A stretch of 64,000 bases of DNA from Xestospongia bergquistia (taxonomy: Eukaryota; Porifera; Demospongiae; Haplosclerida; Petrosiidae). Both the position numbers and the translations under genes were made by a program. The first letter of the stretch is position 1. The number at the start of each line of letters is the position of its first letter. The DNA lies in the NCBI GenBank assembly GCA_963965975.1, contig OZ014411.1, positions 24,225,249-24,289,248 of the forward strand, in the 5' to 3' direction. Under the pieces are notes generated by a model. The model did no database searches, was not told the DNA's origin, and saw nothing but the letters and a program-made list of their open reading frames with translations. Below are positions 22,048 through 35,309 of this stretch, in pieces.

Positions 22048-25000
22048 GTAAAATGTCTGTATGTATGTGTGTGTGCATGTTTAATATTGATCTTTTTTAA
22101 ATGAATTGTAGATAGATTAGAATTTACCCCAAAACAAGATAGCAAATTGATACTATTTAAAACAGGGATAGTAATAAAAAGAATACTGCATGGTCATACT
22201 AATTTCTACGGAAGCCGCAGACGGACATTCCAATTCCTTTTTCTTATTTCTTCCGCGAACGTTGGCGCATTTAAAAATCCTAATTAACGACCAAGTTAAT
22301 GAATTCCAATTTCTTATACCTATTTCTATTTTTACTATGTGCGGCATTCTAGGCTTTTCTTGTTACTTAATAAAAAGCGGAGCGCGAGTACCACGAGCCG
22401 TCTCTTAGAATAGAGGGCCAGCGAGATGTTTCCAGTTGGGTTGGGTCCCTGATTTTGGTTGTATATTGTAGATCTATTACGGTATTAAGGGAAGCCGAGG
22501 ACGGACATTCAAACTCCGTATAACCCCGTTTGATTGAAATTGGAAATAGGAATTGAAAGTCCGTTTGAGGCTTCCGTAAATTTCCATTAATAACTTTCGT
22601 TTTATCAAGAATAGGATTAATAACCCATGAAAATGGCATTTCACAGAGACTACTTCCAAGATGATAACTCGTATGTTCACTGTCCTCAATTATGCAATGA
22701 CAGCTTTCCCTTGAATAAGTGTTATATTTCATCTGATGAATCTATGTTGATTAAATGGATTGAGAACCTTATTGATCTTCAGATAAAACACTGTAATTCT
22801 CCTTGAGTTAACAGATGCTTGCCACATGGTAGCTCAATCTCTGTGTCCATCATTAACATCCCAAATTTAGGTTTAAAATACACCACAAAAGATATGAAGT
22901 GTTTATCCTACTTTCATTCTAAGATATTGACATAAACGTCAGTAAATAATAATAACTAGTGCATAGACAGATCATACACAAAACAATTATTATTCCTATT
23001 ACTATGTTAATTGTGACTATAAGCTTAGCAAAGTAACTGTATGTCCACTAAGAAGGCGATATTTATCGGATATTGTTATTGATGAAATACAGACATAATA
23101 TTGACACAAAGAAGCATAACCCATCTGCTAAATTTCTATCTATAAAAAGGCTTATTAACTAGTATATTTGCAGCAGAATCTCTACTGAACAGTCTTACAA
23201 GAATTCTTGCAATTTTAATCCTGACATTTTTATCCTATAGTTCAAGAATGTGAAACATTGTACTCTCCATTAAATGGTACTCTTGTTTGTTCTAATGATA
23301 CTCATATCACTAATACCACATGTATTTCATTGTGTGATGTGGGATATCAGCTTGTGGGCTCATCTGATCGTATATGTTTACCAAATGGAAGCTGGTCAGG
23401 AGAGAGAGCATATTGTTCACCACTTCAATGTCCTGATCCTATACCACCTGAGAATGGATTTATCCAACTACCTTGTTCTAATGATTATACTACAGAATGT
23501 AATATAAGGTGTTACTTTAGTTTTGAGCAAATAGGAAATAAGCCAATTAAATGTGCCTTGTCTGAGGACAGTAACATCACTGTTATGTGGAGTACATCAT
23601 CTGTCACTTGTCAAAGTAAGATTATAAGAATTACAATGTTAAGATTAAAGTAATGTTAAGATGATTTATATCATCTTATTTATATTTATTTAGCTTGTTT
23701 GAAATACATATATTTGAAATATTACTGTTATATTGAGTTATAGTATTTTATTTTTATTATTTTTATTGCAGGAAAATCAGTTTGTACAAACACAACATGC
23801 AAACATGGAGGAAAGTGTATCCCAATATCTGATGATGACTTTATGTGTAATTGTACTGGGACATTTTATGACGGAAAAACATGTGACAAGGGAGTGATTG
23901 TAACTACTGATTTTGCCAAATTCAATATAACTGTAGGCCAATTCTATGAGTTTCAAGTTTTTGCTAAACCAGACAAAACACTTATTGTCTCACCTTACAT
24001 TTCTGGAAAATTAGCCTGTAATATAGGATCAGGAATACCTGTATATTTCTATCCATGTAGTGTGGCATTAACAAGAGATGTTAATAATATGAAATTTTCC
24101 ATGATTGTTTTTCTTTCTGGATTGCATTTTCTGACATTATCACTGTCAGGGGAGAACGCCAAAAATTTCACAGAACCTGCTCCTATGCCTATTATCACGC
24201 ATTCAACATTGGAGTCTAATTATTTTAAAACATTTTCTAACCTTCAACCAAGCTGCTGTGAAATAAATAATGACCAACTTCTTCAGTGTGGAGTATTACC
24301 TGGACTAAATCCACAGTTAATATCGTCATGTGGTTGGCATAAAGAGGATGATATTACAAAATACACATTGGGTATAGTATATTCCAAACTGAACAATGTC
24401 ACATTCCCTGTTTCTGTTGCTGGTTTAAGTATCACAGATACAGATATAAAAATACCACAACGAATATATTTTTGTGGTAATTGTAAAGGAATGTTAATGG
24501 ACATTGACAAATATCCAGAAAATAAATGTTACATGTATAAACCAACTGGAGAAGACTCAAGAGAATTTGTAATTCGTCAATCTTTGTCTACAGCATTTGT
24601 TACTGAAATTCAAAATAAGCTCCTCCCTTCATGGATTGACTTAGAAGTAACTCCCGATAGTGAGACACTTACTAAGTTATCAATAACAGACTATAAGATC
24701 ACTTTAGCTACTACAACAGATGTTACCAAAACTCCTGGATGTGAGTCAATCATCATTGACTCTATTGGTCAATTTGGTGTTCTTCAACATGATGGTCCTT
24801 TGAACCTAACCTTACAAGCATCAAGAATTAATTATGAAAATACATATATTCCATCTCCTACTAAAGAATCCTCTGTCTGTATTGCTGTTAACTTGTGTCT
24901 TGGTGAAAACTCACCTGTCTATATTGGAATACCTAGTTCTGCTCAACAGTCCATTCAGAAAATTTCATTTATCCATGACTTAATTCTGAGAGGGTGGAAT

Positions 25001-27795
25001 ATTATATTCCACAGTGTTAGTGTTCATAAAATACCAATTTTATTCACTTTTTCTGGGAAATTTTGGAATGGAATTCATTCAAACTACACATCATCATTTC
25101 AAGCAAACCTATTTCATAAAATGGAAGCAAGTGGATCATTCAAATATCGGCATAATGAAGTCTCATTCTCATTCTTTGGTAACTTATCACATGACTATGT
25201 TGTAGACAAAAACAAGGTAAGCAATAGTATTATTAAAAAGACTAATATTTCTTTTATTTCTATTGTTAGGTTCTTCAAGCAAATGCATTTGGTAAATGGA
25301 TTGTATCAGTAACATCACTCATAAACAGTGTTAATGAAACATTGACACTAAGTAATATATCTACCAATGCCTCTATTTACTATAACAGTGAGTTCAAATA
25401 TAATTCAACTATAATTATGTGATGTATGTTTATGTTTTATAGGTTCTGAAATCTCTACTTGTAATCCACAAAAATATCCATCTGGAACAACTATTAAAGT
25501 CTCATACGTCCCACGTCAAGGACAACCATTTTATCACAACCTCTTTCAATTACCAAAAGACACTCCACACTGTCCTATGGATGTGTTCATTGCTTTAGAT
25601 TCCAACAAAAATATGAGTGGTCTCAGCTTGTATTCAGATTGCCTTGATATATTGTACAACAACCTTCTCTTTCAAAAGTTAGCTCATCGCATGTATATAC
25701 CAATGGCTCCACAAACCCTTTGTAATCAACCAACTAAATTTACTGTTATGTTTCCTGATCTTCAAAGTTTTGGTCTCATTATACATTCTACTATACATGA
25801 CTCAAGTAACAGTTATCTTCCTCTTGGTACTTACTTCAAACTATTACAAGGATATACTGATACAGCAATGTCTCTAGCATACTCTCATTCATCAGCTACC
25901 AAAGTGGGCTTATTATATTCTGTTCAAGTCAATATTATGGATACCTCATTTATAACAAAAGTCTTTCTTAAAGACAATGAATTAGCTTTTACAGGATCTG
26001 GTAACATATCCAACAATGACTTGTATTATGCCAATTTACAAGGAAAAGCATCTGTTGCAATGTCATTGTGGAATAAATTGGTGTTAGAGATCGATGGTTG
26101 GTTTCCTACATTTGCTAAAGGATTTGTAGATATTTTACAAGAAAATGTTCATAAAAGAATTAAGAAAAAAGCTGAGCATGCAAAGCAGATAAAAAGAAAT
26201 GTTGATTCTCAACGCTCTATGTCAATGGAGTCATTCCACTTAGCTAAATCAGCCCTCAATAATGCTAAACAAAGATTTTATGATGCCAACAATAAATACA
26301 AAGAAATTCAGATCCAAACTGCCAAAACAATTTTATTACTAGCTGATGAATTATTTGTTAATAAAACTGATGAACTTAATGACACGGAAACTGCTCTCAA
26401 TACTCTCTGTAAAGTCCAAGTCTGTCTGCCACATTGTGCTCCTGCTACACGTGCTCAAATTGTTGACGAAATTGTTAACATCACCATTTTTGGCTTTTGT
26501 GAGTATATTTGTAATGTGACTACTGAAGTGATGAGAGTAGCTTTAAACAAATTGAATGAGGAACAGAATTTACAAGCTGCACAAACAGAATATAATGTAG
26601 CAGAAAAAATCAACAATGCATCTAATGAGAACTATTTGGCAATTATGAATATAATCAAAGACGACCTCAGACTACTCAATCTCACTGAAAAACATAATCT
26701 CACAGATATATTCAATATTACTAATATAACATTTTCTGTCACTACAACAACTCAATCACTTAGTGCTATTCCCATTAACATCATATTTGACTGCTCCTAT
26801 CTTCAACAACAATTTATGTTTACAACATCATACAACTTTGAGGAAAAGAAAATAGACTTATTAGTTGATGATATTATTGACTATATTCTTTTAAAAAAAG
26901 GAAACTCAACTAACAGCCGTCATAAAAGAGCTAAAGAAAAAGACAACAACAATCTTCCTGATTGTTCTTGTTCTAATGGACAGGTTATTGATGAGGAGAA
27001 TGGACGTTGTGTATATCCCCAGCACTGTCCAAGTGAGGAGTAGTTATGAAACATTGCCTTGAATGATATTATGAATAAGACTATAGCTACCATTATTATT
27101 AAGTATCAAAATTCCTTTGTTTCATTCAGACCCTGATCCCTGTACTCTACCTCCATATAAAGGACCTTGTAAAGGACAGATATCAAAATATTTTTATAAT
27201 ATTACCAGTCAAAAATGTGAACTGTTCTATTATGGTGGTTGTTTAAGTAATGAAAACAACTTTTACTCACTATCTGCCTGTGAAGAAAAATGCAGCAGTA
27301 AGTTTTCCAATTAGACAGTCATATCAATATAAACTCTTCATTGTTATTATTATATATTACAGAATGTCCACCAACTTGTTCTCTCGATTATTGTACAATT
27401 AAAAGGGGAGCTGTTTGCTCAATGTAAGAATGTTGTCCTTATATATGAAGAAATTCATTTTATATTTTAGACCCTCTCTTCAGCATTCAACCTGTCCAGG
27501 TGGATGTAATGTGTCTAATTGTTTTGCATGTTACTTTTCTTATAACATTCTGCCATTTCCTGAGGAAGCAGAATCATGTCCTGCAAATTGTACAGTGATT
27601 AGAGAAGAACTAGATAAAAACTGTATGAAAAAGTGGGGACGTTGTGTACATAGAGTCTATTCCAGGTTATATAACCAGGTAAATAAATGTGGTCTACTTA
27701 TAACACTATTATGACAACTTTTTTAGATTCAGTCACATGAAAAGACATCTACCAATTTCCACTGTTGGAAATATCCTTGTAACATGCAGTATTGA
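21990..27795 (+). CDS. Copy B: short paralogue with sushi, core, furin site and one Kunitz domain
   Basis: Nine exons: 21990-22047 (signal peptide MIVFYLAVLLSVGLHVATA, inferred), 23241-23615 (two sushi), 23772-25216 (EGF and core), 25270-25387, 25443-27032, 27130-27297 (Kunitz), 27363-27423, 27471-27678 and 27727-27795 (stop TGA). They sum to 4,092 nt, exactly 1,364 codons with the stop. Relative to A and C it lacks the EMI and seven N-terminal EGFs. It also lacks the Cys-rich loop (joint near 26525), and everything from just after the furin-type site RHKR (26918-26929) to the last TIL half (joint near 26950): Ig pair, GCC2/GCC3, cysteine modules and two Kunitz domains. Both joints keep the frame. 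The TAG at 27041-27043 is not a real stop, because a GTGAGG splice donor precedes it, as in A and C. The first exon is the least certain part. Confidence 0.75.
22201..22582. mobile_element. Short inverted-repeat element (MITE-like) in copy B intron 1
   Basis: About 33-bp imperfect inverted repeats bound the stretch: 22201-22236 (ACGGAAGCCGCAGACGGACA) and 22550-22582 (its near complement). A further direct copy at 22490-22518 forms a tight hairpin with the right end. The piece is richer in CpG than its surroundings and has no coding capacity. Sequence just to its right (22585-22665) resembles 30908-30990 upstream of copy D. Confidence 0.55.
23241..23615 (+). other. Copy B exon with two sushi domains
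   Basis: Matches copy A 3184-3558 almost residue for residue, including [13 protein letters not shown] and [12 protein letters not shown]. The intron before it (from about 22935) is also homologous to copy A from about 2880, so the duplication began inside this intron. Confidence 0.9.
25443..27032 (+). other. Copy B core exon, with two internal in-frame deletions
   Basis: The first 230 residues and the first coiled-coil arm match A and C. After CEYICNVT the reading jumps to EVMRVALNKLNEEQN, skipping the Cys-rich loop and part of the second arm (about 410 nt in A). It keeps the furin-type RHKR. A few codons later it jumps to the last TIL half ([22 protein letters not shown]). The second jump removes about 4.3 kb relative to C and about 5.2 kb relative to A, introns included. 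Confidence 0.85.
27130..27297 (+). other. Copy B Kunitz exon with Lys at P1
   Basis: PPYKGPCKGQISKYFYN then FYYGGC, NNF and CEEKC is a complete six-cysteine BPTI-type domain. The residue after the second cysteine (P1, codon 27171-27173) is Lys, as in bovine BPTI. The orthologous domains of A and C have Asn here. Trypsin-like protease inhibition is therefore plausible for B; this is inferred from the family. Confidence 0.85.
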
Positions 27796-29990
27796 CTTAC
27801 ATAGCAATACCAGTAATATTACAATTGTAGTAGTTGTAGTAGACTAGTAGTATTAATGAGTAGTAGTAATAGTTTGTTATGGTACTGGTAGTAGAATCAT
27901 TTTAAGTATATTATTAGTTTTGTAGTTATTTTAATTTTGATATTAATTCAATAGACCATAAAATGACTCATTAATAATAGTGAGACAGAAAAGAGTTTAT
28001 GACATCATGGTGATGAAGAAAGAAGAATTTGAAAGACACAATATTGTTAATTACAATTTGTGAATATTTTTTATATGAAAAAAGGTAGTCATACATGTGT
28101 ACAATATGGTGATATGTATAGCCTGCAGGCTATTATTGCAAGGTGTCTATTCTTCATATGACCATGGGTCTGTGTTAGCATTATAATAATTGTTCATAGC
28201 TCATTCTGTCAATGCCTAAGAGAGCCCAATTTCCACATATCAGCTGAGTCATACATTATATAAAAATAATGATCTAATGTGCATTGATTGATTCATCTTA
28301 AGTTGGTTATATCATTATATTGCACTGTGACTATAATTGGATTGTAATGATGATCAGTCTGAACTCATGCATCTTAGATTGTTAAATGGTCTAATCTTAT
28401 TACAAAATATAATGCAGTTCCTCTTCTTTCCATGTAGTTTATTATATAGTTGTCAACACAGTACATGTATATATGTATATATATATATATATATATGCAT
28501 GTACTTTTAAAGGATAGATTACACCATTTGTCAAATAAGTCTCAAAAGTAATTTAAAAATTTACAAATCTTGATGCATACTAGATTTTAATTAAAATGAA
28601 TTGTTAGCTTGACTAATAAGACCTCATTTTGTCTTTATAGGAAATCATGTACAACATATATGTTGTTTAATCCATATTAAATGTACATTTAGTGTATTAC
28701 TCTCCAGAAAAAATATACTTACTCTTAGTGTGCAATTGTTTACAGGTAATAGTAGTAGTAGAATGAATGAAATATTATTGTTATGTTTCCTTTGATCTGA
28801 AACTATTGCTATGCTATATTTATATTGTTATTACTACAAGACTAATGCTATGAGATTGTTGACTTTATTTATGAAAGAAATACAACACACATATATACAT
28901 GTACATGATAATACATGTAAGAGTTAATCCTCCTTTTACTTAATTGAACTTTGTTAGGTCATATTTGTATCAATTGAAACATGTACATCTATTTATATAC
29001 TAACTTTCTTTCTTTTCTTTACAATGTTAGGAGGTTATGAAGAGATTGTGATGTTCAAACAATCTTTAAAGAAATATTTTCAAAGTAAAAGACAATGTTG
29101 TGTTATATATATGAGAGATATTCTGATCCTAACATTTACAAATACAAGTAAGAACCTTTTATATACAATATCTAATATTAACTTCGCTAACTAAGAACAT
29201 ATACAAAGAAATACACATATTTTGTGTTTAATTAAATTAATATATGATTTACAAGGTCAATGCATATAGTTTTTCTGTCATTAAACATGTTAGCACATCA
29301 TGAAAGTATATTTCATGATTGGTATGACCTTTAAACAAGCTAGAGTCAGACTCATTTTAGATAGCTATAAGTACTTTTTACTGTTTCTTAATGTTTAGCT
29401 AGCAAGCATCATAGAACATACAGTCCTAGTTTGTTTTGTAACTAATGTTCTTTTTATGATAAGCCTGTTTATTATAGTATATGTGCAATGTACACATACA
29501 TCAAAGAGATATAGAAAGTAGAGTCATTTAGAGAAGCCAGTTACAGTTATTCTTTGATACATGTTATTAACAAATGAAACATTATGGACATGACATTGAA
29601 GACTGATATAAATCATGTTCGATGTTTAGTGTGTAGACTTTCATTTAAATTGCTCATTATTTATTATAAAAAGATCAATGTAATTGTCTTACATTAAAGA
29701 CAATAATTATGGTTTTATTAGGATGTAATGCTGTAGTATTGATCAGTAAATATGTGTGTGTGCATTAAGTTTGTTTTTGGTGTTGATGTGAGTCTGCCCT
29801 TTAGATGAAGTATTTAGTTCTTTATATCAGTCCTCTTGTAGAATATTAGAAAGTACATCTTCTACAGGATTCACCTCTCATATCCAGGAACAGAGGAAGA
29901 TGCTTTCAGACAAGTGTTTATTGATCATACACAACAACATAAAATAGAGTTTATAGAAATTGATAGCTATACTTTGATGTTTCTCTAGCA
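27796..29990 (+). repeat. Duplicated spacer block downstream of copy B
   Basis: Homologous to the spacer after copy A, but lacking the part that corresponds to about 17100-19400. Landmarks are 'agcctgcaggctattattgc' near 28119, 'ttccatgtagtttattata' near 28426 and 'gagtttatagaaattgatag' near 29946. No gene is supported here. Confidence 0.7.
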
Positions 29991-31429
29991 TTTTATACTC
30001 ACTCCATAGCTTTTGTTTAAATTATTTCTTATTGGAGAGTTTGATTATACTATCTAAATGTTAGTTATTAAATGATAAGTTTGTTTTATACATGTGTTGT
30101 ATAAACATAAATGACCACATCTCATTATGCTCATAAAATAATGTAACTTGTTAGTTAATGCACTATTGCAATAGTTACATTGTCATGAAATTTGAGTTTC
30201 ACAACTATTGTGATTGTCATAGCAATATAAGTATTGACCAGCCATATAGAATATTATATAGTATCATCATTTCAATGCAATTATAGAACAATTTTTACAA
30301 TCATAGTCTATAAGACTTCATGCACATAAGAGGTTTATGTTGGCAATGTACATGTACTTTCTACATGATCATTTATCAATATTCTTATATTAGTCTATCT
30401 ATATGTTATATCATTATGGATAGCTCCTTCTGGCACTTTGCTAAATTATTGTGGAGTTATCTGGTGGTCCTAGTCTATTAGCAAAAATGAAATGTTTCTT
30501 TCCCATACGATTTGGCAGTTATAATACTACATTGTGATACTTGGTCAGCAAAAATTAAATTGAAGACATAATTTGGTAGACATGCTTATTATGATGAGTA
30601 CAAGAGACAAAGCTATCAAAGCCCAAAATCTCTACATTTATGCTAACAAAACTATTATTTCTGAGCACCTTAGTAAAATCTTACATTAGTTTCTATATAT
30701 GTGTGTGTGATTCAGTCATGGTTAAGAATTCAAAAATTGGTTGCTGGAACCCAGACCACAGGTATGCAAAAGCATCTAGTATATAACTAAGCTATAAATA
30801 GCTACTTCAACTGGTAATATACTATAAGGGTACCTATTGTTGATAGTTAGAAGTCAAATCTGATCTCAATTCTAAGAAACAGGAACACTAAAGACAGCAA
30901 GTTTAACAAATTTCCGTTAATAACCTCCGGTGTTTTTCAGGTTATAATTCACGAAAATGGCGTCTCTTACAGAGGCTACTTTCAAGTCCTGCTTAAATTA
31001 CTACTTTTATTGTTAAAAGCACTCGAAAAAAGAATTATGAAAGTGAGTGACTCAAGTGGAATCATACCTTTCTGTAAATTATTCTTATGAGACTTCTACT
31101 TTTATCGTTCCGTCAGTATTCCATAAATAATACCCAACAACTTCCAATTGGACATTTAGTCACTTTGTCAAGCTTGGAGTCTCGTTTAACTTAATATTCA
31201 GGCAGATTGTAGTACTGTCTATGCAGGGATGGCATGATGTCCTATATTTTCTTCTTCTTATTATTGTTTTTCCATTTTCACAACGTAATGTTGACACAAT
31301 GGAGCATTAAACTTTTGCCAAATCTTTACTTAGGCTTATAAGTTTATTAACTTGCAGCTTTTGCAACAGAATCTCTATCAAACAATCATACACCTATTTT
31401 TACAGTTGTATCTGACATTTTTCTCATGT
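29991..31429. other. Intergenic region upstream of pseudogene D, no gene
   Basis: AT-rich, with no supported coding region. A segment at 30908-30990 resembles 22585-22665 near copy B. From about 31285 it is homologous to the intron before the sushi exon in A and B, although no exon boundary motif remains at the end of it. Confidence 0.5.
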
Positions 31430-33303
31430 AATTCAAGAATGTGGAAGATCATTTAATAGTTCAATTGTTTGTTCTAACAATGAAAATGATAGTCATATCA
31501 ATAATACTATATGTACTACAACATATGATGTGAGATATGAGCTTGTGGGTACATATATGTCTACCAAATGGGAGCTGGTCAGGAGGGAACACATATTGTT
31601 CATCACACTTCAATGTCCTGATCCTATACCACCTGAGAATGGATTTATTTAACTACCTTGTTCTAATGATCATACTATACAGGATGTAATGTAAGATGTT
31701 TCTTTATGTTTCAGCTAGTTGGAAATGAGGCAATTAAATTTGTCTTGTCACATGTCAAAGTAAGATTTTATGTTTTACAAAATTTATCAAGTTATAAACA
31801 TGATCTTTATTCAAATATTTGCTAGCCTAGTACATGTATTTGAAACATTTCTGCTTATATTGTTTTTGAATTGCTAGTCTAGATTATATTCATTTCACTT
31901 ATTGCAGGAAAGTCAGTTTGTACAAACATAACATGTAAAAGGAACTTTTTTATAAAGGGAAAACACGTGACAAGCAACTGATTGCAACTACTGATGTTAA
32001 CAAATTAAAAATAACTATTTTTAGAACCTATGATTTTCAAGTTTTTGCTATACCAGACAAAACACTTACTGTCACATCTTACATTACATTTCTGGTAGAT
32101 TAGCCTGTGACGTAGGATCAGGAATAGCTGTATATTTCTATCATGTAGTGTGCTATTAACAAGAGATGCTAACAATATGACGTTTCTAAGATAATTTTTT
32201 AATCTGGATTACACTTTCTAATATTATCACTTTTGGGGGAGGATGCCAAAAATTCACAGAACTAGCTTTAATGCAAATTATATTGGATACAACATTAGAG
32301 TCTGAATATTTTAAAACATTTTAAAATTTGAACCAAGTTGGTGTGCATTCAATGATAACCAACATATTCAGTGTGGAGGATTACCAGAACTAAATCAACA
32401 GTTAGTATCATCATGTGGTTGGTATCAAGAGAATGATATATCATACACATTGGGTATAGTATATTCCAAACTGAACAATGTCACATTCTCTGCTTCTGTT
32501 GCTGGTTTAAGTATCTCAGATACGGACATAAAAATACCACAAGGAAAACACATATGTGGTAATTTAAAGGAATGTTAATGGATAATGACAAATATCCAGA
32601 AAATAAATGTTTCATGTATCAACCAACTGGAGAAAACTTAAGTGAATTTGTAACTCGTCAATCATTGTCTACAGCATTTGTTACTGAAGTTCAAAATAAA
32701 CTCCTCCCTCTAAAATAAACTAAGAAGTAATCCTAAATCCCAGATAGTGAGACAGGATGAATATAACAGCCCAGGGTGGAATATCATAGTCCAGGATGCC
32801 ACCATTCATAAAATACTACCTTTATTTACTTTTCTGGGAACTTTTGGAATGGAGTTCTTTCAAACCACGCATCTTTATCATTTCCAAAAAACCTTGTGGT
32901 TAAGATGGAAGCAAGTGGATTATTCAAATATAGACACACTGAGGTCTCATTATCTTTGTTTGGTTGCTTATAACTTACTATGTTGTAGATAAAAACAAAG
33001 GTAAGTATTAGTATTGCTACAAAGATTAGTATATCTTTTTTTCAGGTTCTTCAAGCAATTGCATTTAGTAAATAAACTGTAACTGTAACATCACTTGTTA
33101 ATGAGCACTAAAGTAATATATCTTTTACCAATGTTTTCCTCTACTATAACAGTGAGTTAAAATATAGTTCAACTAAAATTATGTCATTTATTTTTGATGT
33201 TTAACAGGTTCTGAAGTCTCCATCTGGAATAGCTATACATATGTCATACATATGACATCAAGGACAACCTTTCTATCACAAGCTCTTTCAGTTACCATAT
33301 GAC
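31430..33303 (+). pseudogene. Copy D: decayed, truncated paralogue of the array gene
   Basis: Remnants occur in the family order: sushi pair (31430-31760), EGF/core part 1 (31905-33000), the short exon (about 33045-33155) and the first bases of the large core exon (33208-33303). The splice acceptor before the sushi pair reads TAA instead of TAG. An in-frame TAA interrupts the second sushi, and the core has several small indels. A larger deletion at about 32752 joins GATAGTGAGACA to the later GGGTGGAATAT segment. The remnant ends abruptly at 33296-33303 where it joins spacer sequence. It has no coding potential. Confidence 0.9.
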
Positions 33304-35060
33304 ATGGATCTGTGCTAGCATTATAATCGTTACTCCTTCTGTCAATGTCTAAGAGAACCCAATCTCCAAATATTAGCTGAATCACACAATACAAAGACAA
33401 TTACAGTAAACTAATCTTGGTTGATTAATTCATCTTAAGTCTGTTATAATATATGTTTATATGACTGTATGACAATAATTGGACTGTAATGAACTCATGC
33501 ACTACCTTTATTTAAATATATATGCCATAATGAACAGTCCAGTAATTTAATAAATTATATACTCAAGTGTACATTTATGCAATTGCCATATTTCTACAAT
33601 GATAATTTATAATGGCCATTAAAAATCAAATCTTTCTAATGAAATTATTAATAACTATCTTTGAGGGCATGCAAACACAACTCGTGCAATTACTCAAACA
33701 TAATGTTTATATTTCTTACTATTGTAGTAAATGATTATAGAATAGAGAGAACAGCATACATAAACTACATGCAATTTTTGGGAATAAATTGGAGGGAAAG
33801 ACAAATAAATCTATTACATTAGACTTGTAAATCATAATAGTAACATGCCAGGAGGAGGAGTGTTTGGTTTAGAGTAGGGAACAAAGAACTGATAAATACT
33901 GAATGAATAGAATAACTTATAAGACAATTAAGAGAGATTAATAAGATACAAAAGTTAAAGAGAAAGATGTTGTAAAGAAGAAATTGTTAAAATTATTATT
34001 ATTTCATAATTATATGTTATTTTAACTTACTTATTAAATTTGGTTCTTTATCACTCTGATACAAATACACATGCTAGCTGCTTCTGTGTGCTTCTGCTCA
34101 TGCAATGTTATGTACTCACCCAAATATTTTTTTAGTTTTTCATTTCTGTTCTCATTGCTGCAATTAAATTTCCGTGTTTCCATCTAAACAGAAGATATTC
34201 TCAAAAATTATGATTATTTTAATACCTTCATGTTTAATTAACTTATAGCTGTTGTTTTTAAATCTTTTTCAAAAGATGTTCTACCTTGACCTAAATTTAA
34301 CTCCTTCAACCTAAAGAATTAACTTGTTACAATAATATGAGTATATGCCAGTAGGTATGTGATTAAAAAATGTAATATTAGGTCTCGATTATACTGGGAT
34401 CTTCTTTCTCTATTAGTCAAGTCATATGGAAAGCATTTATCATGTAATATAGTCAGCATCTTTATTACTACATTATTAACATGCTTATACTTATATGCTT
34501 GTGTTGACTAAGTTAAGAATATATTACATAAATTTTGGAATCACACTAATGATATAACAAGCCATATGGTATATCCTGTTAGCGATATTGTGCTGATAGT
34601 AAGATGACTATGTACATATCCCCAAAATAAGCATTTCGTTAAGTTTGATACAGAATAAACAACAATATGATCTTATAATATCATTAACATGTGCTTCAAT
34701 GTATGTGATGTTGATCTAAGTAAACAGTGTATAATCAAAGATGAGTGCCTTTTAATTGAATTAAAGTCCCAAAATAATGAAATATCTGCCTAAATAGGTT
34801 AAGTGCTTATATGAATTGGCTGGTTTACAAATTGTAATGTGCTAAGTCAATACAAAAGTCACTAACACACACAACTTGCTTGATACACATTGAGTTGTAA
34901 CACATTATTGGATAAAACTATAAATCAAAAGAGCCAATTACATTGGTCTAATGTTAAGACAAACAGTTCTTTCATGCATAGTTTATTATATAGTCGTTAA
35001 CACAATAAATTATATATATATACACTTCTTAGAATGTTAATGTATACAGTGAAGAATAGA
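33296..35060 (+). repeat. Duplicated spacer block downstream of copy D
   Basis: Homologous to the spacers after A and B from 'ggatctgtgctagcattataatc' on. It includes 'ctaatgttaagacaaacagtt' near 34953 and 'tagtttattatatagtcgtt' near 34979, and matches A from about 17010 to 19480. No gene is supported here. Confidence 0.65.
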
Positions 35061-35258
35061 TTACACTATTGTTCAAATATGCATGCATCAACAATGACTA
35101 CTTTATAAACTTTGATAAATACGTGGTTGCCACTAAATTGAATTAATAGTTTGAGCTAAATTGAAAGATTTTAGTCAACGTAATTAGTTTTTATGTACCG
35201 AGTTGCAACAACATTTGAGTGGGCGTAAACGTACAAGTTAAGCTTTTGATTCAAATGC

Positions 35259-35266
35259 TATAAAAA
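35259..35266 (+). promoter_or_regulatory. TATA box of copy C
   Basis: TATAAAAA starting 51 nt before the start codon of copy C. A transcript start near 35290 would be expected, giving a very short 5' UTR. Confidence 0.55.
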
Positions 35267-35309
35267 GGGAGACTAAGTTATTAAAATTTGTGATCACTTT
35301 GTAAAGGCA

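Noticed and set aside
27030-27043. Apparent stop (SEE then TAG) ending copy B, and the same in copy A near 12646
   Set aside because: A GTGAGG donor lies just before it, and the following Kunitz exon continues in the right phase in all copies.
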